This document shows, in pieces, positions 17,721 through 23,906 of a stretch of DNA of 64,000 nt. Source of the DNA: Lacinutrix mariniflava (GTDB lineage: Bacteria; Bacteroidota; Bacteroidia; Flavobacteriales; Flavobacteriaceae); assembly GCF_001418015.1 (NCBI RefSeq), contig NZ_LIQG01000020.1, forward strand, positions 186,001-250,000, read 5' to 3'. Both the position numbers and the translations under genes were made by a program. Position 1 is the stretch's first letter; each line of letters begins with the position of its first letter. Under the pieces are notes generated by a model that made no database searches, was not told the origin of the DNA, and saw only the letters and a list, made by a program, of their open reading frames with translations.

Positions 17721-17983
17721 ATTGGGAAGAAAGTGGCTATTTATGTGGTTGTTCTTAAAAAATAAAAATAAATAAATATTTCCAATCGATATTATAAATA
17801 CGAATAAGTGTATGTTTTTATCTATGAAGGGTATATTTTCAAGAAAAACTGAATCATTTTTTAAATTTAAATTCGATAAAAACAAAATATCATTATAAAT
17901 TGGTCTGAATTAAAATAAACTACTAAATTTAGCCTTCCCTAATTTTTGATGCTTAGCTATATTAAAATTTAAGATTAATTCTC

Positions 17984-18778
17984 ATGATTAAAAGAATAAT
18001 AGTACTCTTTATATTTATTAATTTTGTGTCTTGTGCAGAAGAAAAAACAGATTTTGAAGGCCAATGGCAATGTAATGATGGCTCTTCCAGAATTTACACG
18101 TTTAAAAAGATTAATACAAATTCCTACTTACTTAAATGGGATGAAGACAACTACCTTACAGGAGTTGTAAATAGTAACGGTGTTTTTGAAACTGCAAATG
18201 CTATTTTTGCTTTAGATAACAAAACTAAAGAACTTATTCTTCCTGAAAATTGGCCATGTAAAACAGCAGCCAAACTAATTTTGCTAAGTGAGGAGGAAGA
18301 AACTTCACCAATACTAAAAGATACCGGCGACACATTAACTATAAAAAAAGATACAATTAGTCCTCAAACTGAAAAGATTGAAATTATAAAAAAAGAGAGT
18401 AAAATAAATAATAGTATTATAACTGAAACTCCTTTTACAAAAAAAGAAATTCCTAATAACATTACAAATTTGTTAACTAAAGAATCTACAAACTATAATT
18501 GTTTAGTGCGCCAAATAATTAGAAGTGGAGAGTATAAGTTGTTAACTGTTGATTTTATTCAGTTGAATAAGATTGAAACGAATAACGAGCAGTCTCTTCA
18601 AGTAGTAAATACAAATCCAAAATTAAGAACCTTCTTATTAACAGACGATACAAAAACCTCTCCAAGCAACCTGAACTTTAATGTAATCAAGAGTTTTGAA
18701 TCAGATAGTGATGAAGGTCAAATATTTGAAATCACGACTGAAAATGGTGTAATTGTTTCTCTTACTAAAAAGAATTAA
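17984..18778 (+). CDS. Hypothetical lipoprotein
   Basis: A 264-residue protein with a lipoprotein signal (VLFIFINFVSC, Cys17). Residues 20-95 form a small beta-rich domain (FEGQWQCNDGSSRIYTF...YLLKWDEDNYLTG), resembling single-domain lipocalin-like or lipid-binding calycin folds in outline only. A low-complexity Lys/Glu/Thr linker follows and a second beta-rich part (residues 160-264). Function unknown. It starts about 260 bases from tssH, divergently. Confidence 0.6.
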   Translation: MIKRIIVLFIFINFVSCAEEKTDFEGQWQCNDGSSRIYTFKKINTNSYLLKWDEDNYLTGVVNSNGVFETANAIFALDNKTKELILPENWPCKTAAKLILLSEEEETSPILKDTGDTLTIKKDTISPQTEKIEIIKKESKINNSIITETPFTKKEIPNNITNLLTKESTNYNCLVRQIIRSGEYKLLTVDFIQLNKIETNNEQSLQVVNTNPKLRTFLLTDDTKTSPSNLNFNVIKSFESDSDEGQIFEITTENGVIVSLTKKN

Positions 18779-19053
18779 TTTTTAGTTATTTATTGCTATA
18801 AATAATCAAATTTATTTTTAATTTCTTCTAAAAACACATTAGGTATTAACTTGTTTTTTGACAATTCATCAAACGCATTTACAAAAAACAGAGCATCAAA
18901 ATATAGTCTTCATTTTACTAAAAGAAATAATAACAACTTTTTAAATTATTTAGTTCTTTTTGCGCTTCATATACTATTTGGGTAATAAATAATAAAAAAG
19001 ACGCCAAACAAAATTTGCTTGACGTCTTAGTAACTGCATAAAACAAATATTAA
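18779..19053. other. Intergenic region with minus-strand terminator
   Basis: No gene is seen between 18779 and 19053 apart from short out-of-frame stretches. On the minus strand, AAGACG and CGTCTT with the further paired CAAGCAAA/TTTGTTTG (18998-19028) followed by TTTTATT form a terminator for the leftward tiny genes. Confidence 0.6.
18998..19028 (-). terminator. Terminator of the tiny-protein transcript
   Basis: Stem AAGACGTCAAGCAAA against TTTGTTTGGCGTCTT, read on the minus strand, with a following T-rich stretch. It is about 25 bases after the stop codon of the 34-residue ORF. Confidence 0.78.
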
Positions 19054-19158
19054 TTATTCCTCTCTAGAATTATAATATTCATCGTTATTAGGATTTAATT
19101 GATTTGAATGGTTGTCATTGTCTGCTTGAATTTGATCTTCATCTCTGTGATCTCTCAT
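19054..19158 (-). CDS. Tiny hydrophilic protein with QLNPN motif (34 aa)
   Basis: A 34-residue ORF, MRDHRDEDQIQ to YYNSREE, entirely polar and probably disordered. Its centre (NQLNPNNDEYY) matches the QLNPNQ segment of the 46-residue protein at 21718. Small proteins with a QLNPNN-like motif are, as I recall, frequent in Flavobacteriia. It follows the 50-residue ORF and is closed by its own terminator, which supports it being a real gene. Function unknown. Confidence 0.6.
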   Translation of the reverse strand: MRDHRDEDQIQADNDNHSNQLNPNNDEYYNSREE

Positions 19159-19198
19159 AATAATTGAATTTTAAAATTAATAATTAAATTGTGTTGTA

Positions 19199-19351
19199 TT
19201 ATTTGTTTTTTTTAGGCTTAATTTTCTTTTTTACTGCACGGTCAATTCTCTCAATAAATAAATCATCTCCTTTTTCTTTTTTAGTTTTTTTATCTATTGC
19301 TTTTTTTATTCGTTTTACATCTTTTTCTTTTATTGGCTTTTGTTTGCTCAT
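19199..19351 (-). CDS. Tiny lysine-rich protein (50 aa)
   Basis: A 50-residue ORF with about 40 percent Lys/Arg (starts MSKQKPIKEK, ends KIKPKKNK). It would bind nucleic acid or polyanions if folded or disordered; that is inference from charge only. About 110 bases upstream of its ATG lies regulatory block A (19461-19516), the same arrangement as for the 46-residue ORF at 21718. It is probably co-transcribed with the 34-residue ORF. Confidence 0.6.
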   Translation of the reverse strand: MSKQKPIKEKDVKRIKKAIDKKTKKEKGDDLFIERIDRAVKKKIKPKKNK

Positions 19352-19460
19352 AATTATTTGTTTAAAAAATTAATATTTCAAGTTTAAAATAGATGGCCAT
19401 CATATAGTTTACTTGTTCTGTTTTTCAAATGTAACTTTACTCTTAATTACATATTTTAAT

Positions 19461-19516
19461 TTGTGATAAACGGGCTATATTTGGGATATTTCTCCGTGTT
19501 TTTGGGATATAAAAAA
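19461..19516 (-). promoter_or_regulatory. Block A: paired TTTGGGATAT direct repeats (predicted LytTR site)
   Basis: Two copies of TTGGGATAT begin at 19481 and 19502, exactly 21 bp apart, preceded by TTGTGA and CTATA and followed by A6. The whole 56-bp block aligns without gaps to 21958-22013. Paired direct repeats on one helix face, two turns apart, are the known site architecture of LytTR response regulators, and such a regulator is encoded at 23093. On the minus strand the block precedes TACATTTG, a possible -7 box, and the 50-residue ORF. Confidence 0.68.
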
Positions 19517-19524
19517 CTTATCTT

Positions 19525-19935
19525 TTAATACAATAGATAATCTAGAACATGATGCCATCCTAAAAAGGCATCAGTACCAAAATGAATATGCTCTCCTTCA
19601 AATTTATCAACTCCATGATTTTTTGTGTCATCAATAATGTAATCACCTTTTACTAAGTTTTTATGATGAGTTAGTATCAATCTTTTATTAGCTTCCAAAC
19701 CCAAGTGTTTTTCAACCCATAAACGTTTTTCCATCCAACAATGTGGGCTACTCCAAACTGGAGTTGTTACTATATAACAATCATACTTCGTACTTAATTC
19801 TTTAAAAGCATTTAAAGCTCCTTTTATTGGCTTATTATTTAAGAAAAATCCTTTCTTATTTTTATTCTCCCTAAATGGCCCATCACCTAATTCTACTAAA
19901 ACACCATCCATATCTATTAGTACTATCTGCTTCAT
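19525..19935 (-). CDS. HAD-family 5'(3')-deoxyribonucleotidase-like protein
   Basis: A 136-residue HAD hydrolase. Motif I is DMDGV with Asp8 and Asp10, motif II-like Thr is in IVTTPVW (residues 55-61), and motif III/IV is YIIDDTK near residue 100. The length and the CWMEKRLWVEKHLG segment fit the compact NT5C-type (deoxy)nucleotidases. It starts four bases after the previous gene, in one operon with the kinase-viperin fusion. It may remove phosphate from unusual or deoxynucleotides formed during viperin action, or adjust pools; that role is inferred. Confidence 0.78.
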   Translation of the reverse strand: MKQIVLIDMDGVLVELGDGPFRENKNKKGFFLNNKPIKGALNAFKELSTKYDCYIVTTPVWSSPHCWMEKRLWVEKHLGLEANKRLILTHHKNLVKGDYIIDDTKNHGVDKFEGEHIHFGTDAFLGWHHVLDYLLY

Positions 19936-19939
19936 AACT

Positions 19940-20233
19940 TTAAATATTATCTATTATTAAATACTTTTGAACTCTTGTTGTTGCCAAATACTCTTGAAAC
20001 TGACAATAAAAGCAAGTAATTAAGGTTTTGTTATCTACTTTAATAAAGAGTTCTTCATTTCTATTTTTATTTGCTTTCTTCAATACGTTTCGGCTAACAA
20101 TAAGTAGCGTGTTACAATTATTTGGTTCTATCCCTTTTAAAATTTCGGACAAAAGATTATCACTAACTTGCCTATCCCATTGTCTATAACAAAAGTGTTC
20201 TGATTTAAAAAAACCTTCTACTCTATTACTCAT
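19940..20233 (-). CDS. Hypothetical protein of the viperin operon (97 aa)
   Basis: A 97-residue protein with FFKSEHFCYRQWDRQVSDNLLSEILKGI at its start, an arrangement like DUF4258-type small domains (x-x-S-x-H-x-x-x-R-x-x-x-R-x-I-S), and a C-terminus of short strands (LITCFYCQFQEYL). The match is by eye and weak. Its start overlaps the stop of the viperin gene by eight bases, so it is translationally coupled. Function in the module unknown. Confidence 0.6.
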   Translation of the reverse strand: MSNRVEGFFKSEHFCYRQWDRQVSDNLLSEILKGIEPNNCNTLLIVSRNVLKKANKNRNEELFIKVDNKTLITCFYCQFQEYLATTRVQKYLIIDNI

Positions 20234-21656
20234 AAGAAACCTCCTCCTTTCTTAAATCTTGGTTCTTATTAGTATTCCAATTATAAACTCCACCTCTATT
20301 TAAAAATTTATCTAGATCATAATTCATTGTTTTTAAAGCTTCTTGTATACCAACTTCTAAAATTGGTTTACTATAATTATGTGTTCCTGCTGCATTATCA
20401 AAAAAACGTCCTGCAGGATCTACCATAACATAACTTCCTTTAATTTCATCATTAGATTCTGGAACAATAGTTTCCACATCTTTATGCGTGTCTAAAAAAT
20501 TAGCGTATTCTTCATCTGTAATTTTAAATGCATCAATTTTATTATCATTTTGACCTTTTATTGGTAATACTTGTAATACTTTCCAACGTTTTGGTTTGGC
20601 CTTTGCTATAAAGGAAGCTAAGTTGTCTTTATAGTTTACTTTGTTAACAACTGTATTAATTTTTAAGCCGTAACCATATTGATGAATCTTATCTATCAAG
20701 TCATAATAAAATGCTTTAGACAATGGTTTTTTTCCAGTGATTGCTCTTCCTATTTTAATATTATTTTCTTCATCTAAACTGTCTATACTTACAGCAATCC
20801 AATCTAAATAGGCTTTGTTTTCCTTTAAAAAAGAATCAGTTAACTTACTTCCGTTAGTAACAATCATAGTAGTCATTCCTAATTGCTTTGCTGTTTTAAT
20901 TAGTTTTGGCAACCATTTGCAAAGCAAAGGTTCTCCTCCTGCAAAGGTTATTTTTTCAAATCCTGCTGCTGCTATTTTCCTCACCACTTCTAAAGCTTCA
21001 TCCTCTGGTAAATGTCCTTTTGGCACATACTCTTGCTTTACATCTAAAAAAGTAGCAAAACAAAACTTGCATCGCATATTGCATGGTTGCCATAGATGAA
21101 AGTTCACACTTGGTATTTTACTTACAGCGTTACTTTTTTGGTAATGTTCTATTATTAAATCTGCAACTTCATTAGCTGTTAAATCATCTGTGTCAATAAC
21201 CAAATCATAGTTTTTATCGTTAGTAAAATCTACACCATAATTATCTTGAAACCGATCTCTCATTTTCTGATTTCTTTGCTGAATGGCTTTTGTACTTGTA
21301 ACCTCATCACTTCTATTTGCTAAACGAATTCTTTTAGAAGCGCTTTCATCAGATACTTTTAATAACACATGAAATGCATTTTTAATAAAATGAAACCCTA
21401 ATCTGTAATCAATTACAAGATTCTCTTTGCTATTACATTCTAATCTAAACTTCTCGTCTATTTCATTATCCAATTCTGGTTGTGCTTTGCATTGCTCTTG
21501 AAATTCGTTAATAGTCAATCCATACTTTTCCATTGCGTATTGCCTTGAGTAATTTCCAACAGAAACAAACTCAAAGTTTAATTGTTCTTGAATACGTTTT
21601 CCTACTGTAGATTTTCCTGTTCCTGCAAATCCGCTTAATGTTATTTTGGTTTTCAT
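20226..21656 (-). CDS. Cytidylate-kinase-like/viperin (pVip) fusion
   Basis: A 476-residue two-domain enzyme. Residues 1-170 are a P-loop nucleoside monophosphate kinase with GFAGTGKST (9-17), resembling archaeal-type cytidylate kinases (TINEFQEQC...DNEIDEKF). Residues 182-465 are a viperin: radical-SAM CxxxCxxC Cys192/196/199 (QPCNMRCKFC), FAGGEP (238-243), SIDS (290-293), IGRA (302-305), LKINTVVNKVN (331-341), RWKVLQ (357-362), VPESN (398-402), and the C-terminal RGGVYNW. These match human viperin block by block. Prokaryotic viperins make 3'-deoxy-3',4'-didehydro nucleotides that stop viral RNA polymerase. A fused kinase would supply NTP substrate, as CMPK2 does beside human viperin. Likely antiphage. 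Confidence 0.92.
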   Translation of the reverse strand: MKTKITLSGFAGTGKSTVGKRIQEQLNFEFVSVGNYSRQYAMEKYGLTINEFQEQCKAQPELDNEIDEKFRLECNSKENLVIDYRLGFHFIKNAFHVLLKVSDESASKRIRLANRSDEVTSTKAIQQRNQKMRDRFQDNYGVDFTNDKNYDLVIDTDDLTANEVADLIIEHYQKSNAVSKIPSVNFHLWQPCNMRCKFCFATFLDVKQEYVPKGHLPEDEALEVVRKIAAAGFEKITFAGGEPLLCKWLPKLIKTAKQLGMTTMIVTNGSKLTDSFLKENKAYLDWIAVSIDSLDEENNIKIGRAITGKKPLSKAFYYDLIDKIHQYGYGLKINTVVNKVNYKDNLASFIAKAKPKRWKVLQVLPIKGQNDNKIDAFKITDEEYANFLDTHKDVETIVPESNDEIKGSYVMVDPAGRFFDNAAGTHNYSKPILEVGIQEALKTMNYDLDKFLNRGGVYNWNTNKNQDLRKEEVSYE

Positions 21657-21678
21657 AATTTTTAGTTTAGTGGTTAGT

Positions 21679-21711
21679 TAAACCTCATCTCTACATTAAA
21701 GACGAGGTTTA
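21679..21711 (-). promoter_or_regulatory. Hairpin in the leader between tiny ORF and viperin gene
   Basis: An 8-bp stem TAAACCTC/GAGGTTTA (with an inner TCT/AGA pairing) lies between the 46-residue ORF stop (21718) and the viperin start (21656). It lacks a clear T-run, so it looks more like an attenuator or mRNA-stabilising element than a full terminator. Confidence 0.5.
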
Positions 21712-21717
21712 GTTATT

Positions 21718-21858
21718 TTACTTTTTAGAATTTTGATTAGGATTTAACTGCTTACCTCTGTTACCATGCACTTTACTATTAGTGCTGTTACTTCCAAAAG
21801 TTCCTTTGTTAGGATTTGCTTGATTGGCTTTGTGATTGTTTTGTTTTGAATTACTCAT
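21718..21858 (-). CDS. Tiny hydrophilic protein with QLNPN motif (46 aa)
   Basis: A 46-residue ORF, rich in Asn, Gln, Lys, Gly and Ser (starts MSNSKQNNHK, ends QLNPNQNSKK), expected to be disordered. It shares the QLNPN segment with the 34-residue protein at 19054. It is the first gene after regulatory block B and precedes the viperin fusion by 62 bases. Small leader-like genes of this type may be real products or a translated leader. Confidence 0.6.
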   Translation of the reverse strand: MSNSKQNNHKANQANPNKGTFGSNSTNSKVHGNRGKQLNPNQNSKK

Positions 21859-21957
21859 AATAGTGTATCCTTAATTAAATTATTAAGAGTTTAGCACTCT
21901 ACTAAACTTCTTGTTATTACTGTAAAGATGCAGATGATTGAAATTAAATTTTCTAGT

Positions 21958-22013
21958 TTGTGACAGACCGACTATATTTGGGATATCGAGTTGCTTTTTT
22001 GGGATATAAAAAA
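21958..22013 (-). promoter_or_regulatory. Block B: paired TTTGGGATAT direct repeats (predicted LytTR site)
   Basis: Copies of TTGGGATAT begin at 21978 and 21999, again exactly 21 bp apart, within the same 56-bp frame (TTGTGA, CTATA, repeats, A6) as block A. It lies about 100 bp upstream of the tiny ORF/viperin operon on the minus strand and about 60 bp upstream of the histidine kinase gene on the plus strand, so it could control both directions. Confidence 0.68.
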
Positions 22014-22072
22014 GTGATTTTGAAAAATTCACGCCTTTAATCAACCAACCACCAAATACTTACACTAGTTTT

Positions 22073-23092
22073 ATGGATTTATTTTTAGACTATCTCCAAC
22101 AATTGAAAGCCATCAAAATCCCCCTTTTTATATTAATTCTGATAATTATTAGAAATTGGTACAACTTCTTCAAAAAGAGCTCTTTTAAAAAGAAGAATGA
22201 TGAGATAACAGAACAGCTACAAGCTACACAACTAGCAATAACAACCTATGATGATAAAATCAACGACATCACAAACCTTGAAGAAAAATTAACGAGTAAA
22301 CACACTGAGATTTATCAATTAAAACAAGAAATTGAGGATTATAAAGAAAAGTTCTTTTCTACTTTAAGCGAAAAAGAAAAGGAAATAGCGCTACAAAAGG
22401 AAGAAATCAATCATCAACAAAAAGCTTACGAACGTTACGTAAATTTTAAAAATGTAGAAGCTAATAACACTAGACTTGGTGCACATTTTATTAAGAATGT
22501 AATTAGCCAGATACATGAAGACATTAAACAAACCGAAAGTAATTACAAGTCTTTTTTAGGTTTTAATTATAAAATTGGAAGCAACAAAAGCAAAGTACCA
22601 CCAACCAAAGCATTAAAAAACATATTTAAACTTCTGGACTACAACGTATCTTCATTAAACTTAGAAAGTACCTCTATTGAAGACGAGTTAGAACACATTA
22701 ACATGTTTTTAGATCTTATTAAATATCTTAAACCAAATACCAATATTGAGTTTAATAACAGGCTAGATCCTAAACAAAACAGTTCTATAAAAATTAAGCC
22801 AACACTTTTCTTTCCGTTTGTAGAAAACGCCTTAAAACACGGTAACTTAAACAACCAAAATTCTTTTATTAGCATTATTCTAAAAGAAAACGAAGACAAA
22901 CAATTAAGTTATTGCTTAGTTAACAGTGCCGAACAACGCTTAGACTACGAAAACAGAGCAATGCAATCCTCTAATTTTGGATTAAATGCTTTACAACAGT
23001 TACTGGATGCTTATTATCCTAAAAGTAAATTAGAGCATAAATCACTCCCAAATAATCAATATTTGTCGGAATTAACTTTATGCCTAAACTAA
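22073..23092 (+). CDS. LytS-like membrane sensor histidine kinase
   Basis: A 339-residue kinase with one N-terminal transmembrane helix (residues about 15-28), a long coiled coil (about 45-120), and a LytS/YpdA-type His_kinase domain: His138 in LGAHFIKNVISQI, the N box FVENALKHG, and a G-box-like SSNFGLNALQQLL. There is no extracellular sensor domain, so the signal must be in the membrane or cytoplasm. The response regulator gene begins with no gap after the stop codon (TAAATG). It is divergent from the viperin operon across regulatory block B. Confidence 0.88.
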   Translation: MDLFLDYLQQLKAIKIPLFILILIIIRNWYNFFKKSSFKKKNDEITEQLQATQLAITTYDDKINDITNLEEKLTSKHTEIYQLKQEIEDYKEKFFSTLSEKEKEIALQKEEINHQQKAYERYVNFKNVEANNTRLGAHFIKNVISQIHEDIKQTESNYKSFLGFNYKIGSNKSKVPPTKALKNIFKLLDYNVSSLNLESTSIEDELEHINMFLDLIKYLKPNTNIEFNNRLDPKQNSSIKIKPTLFFPFVENALKHGNLNNQNSFISIILKENEDKQLSYCLVNSAEQRLDYENRAMQSSNFGLNALQQLLDAYYPKSKLEHKSLPNNQYLSELTLCLN

Positions 23093-23845
23093 ATGATACG
23101 TTATATACTTGTAGATGATAACCAAAGTGTTTTAGAGTCTGTTAAAGCTAAAATCGATACACTACCAAAAGATTACGGTTTACAGCACGTAAAAAGCTAT
23201 GATAGTTCTAAACAAGCCTTTCAAGAGATAAACGAAGACGATTTTGATTTACTAATTGTAGATTTTGAAATGCCAGTGTATAACGGTTTAGAGTTGGCAA
23301 AAAAAATAGGAGAAGGCAAAAAAATCATCTTTTTAACATCAACAACTGGTAATACTAAACTTGTTATTAATAGTCTAGATATTTCAGGTTATTTAAGTAA
23401 ACCTTTCGAAATTGAAGAATTTGAAGCAATTTTGAAAAATAAGGTTATTGGGAAAACAAATAACTCAGCCAAAAATAACAACAAATTAATCACATTACAT
23501 ATTGGCAGTAATAGAGACGTAAGATTTAAACCAGAGCAAGCGTATTATATAAGTACTTCACATTTTAATATAACAGAACCCACAGGAAAAAATTGCGTTC
23601 ATATTTATGGAAAAAATGATATAGTTTTATATAAAAATGTTAGAAAAAGTATTAATGAACTCTACAAAGAATTAGAGACATTCAATTTTGAAAAAACTAG
23701 CCAAAGCACCATTATAAACTTGGCGCATGTAAAAGAAAGAGACAATACCAATATTTCTCTTTTTGATGTTAAAACAACATTTGACCTAAAACCTCTGGAA
23801 AAACAAGGTTTTGTTTCTAAATTGCGAGCTAAACTTAAGTTTTAA
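23093..23845 (+). CDS. LytTR-family response regulator
   Basis: A 250-residue regulator. Residues 1-120 are a receiver with the acidic pair DD (8-9), phospho-acceptor Asp57 in LLIVDFEMP, a Thr/Ser at LTSTT and the conserved Lys in SKPF. Residues about 145-250 are a LytTR DNA-binding domain (VRFKPEQAYYISTSHFNI...IVLYKNVRKSINEL...FEKTSQSTIINLAHVKE). LytTR proteins bind paired direct repeats spaced about 21-22 bp; two such paired sites occur in this region (19461 and 21958). Very likely the activator or repressor of the tiny ORF and viperin transcripts. Confidence 0.92.
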   Translation: MIRYILVDDNQSVLESVKAKIDTLPKDYGLQHVKSYDSSKQAFQEINEDDFDLLIVDFEMPVYNGLELAKKIGEGKKIIFLTSTTGNTKLVINSLDISGYLSKPFEIEEFEAILKNKVIGKTNNSAKNNNKLITLHIGSNRDVRFKPEQAYYISTSHFNITEPTGKNCVHIYGKNDIVLYKNVRKSINELYKELETFNFEKTSQSTIINLAHVKERDNTNISLFDVKTTFDLKPLEKQGFVSKLRAKLKF

Positions 23846-23906
23846 GCTAATTACCTCATTTTTAAATCATCTAGCATTTTACTTATATCTTTTCATTCTT
23901 AAACTC

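Noticed and set aside
17721-17885. In-frame extension of tssH by 55 residues
   Set aside because: Hydrophobic and low-complexity, unlike a Clp N-terminus; the ATG at 17720 matches the family start.
19191-19373. Plus-strand 60-residue ORF opposite the Lys-rich ORF
   Set aside because: It is the Phe/Leu/Ile/Ser-rich antisense shadow of a Lys-rich sequence; the minus strand has the regulatory block and terminator.
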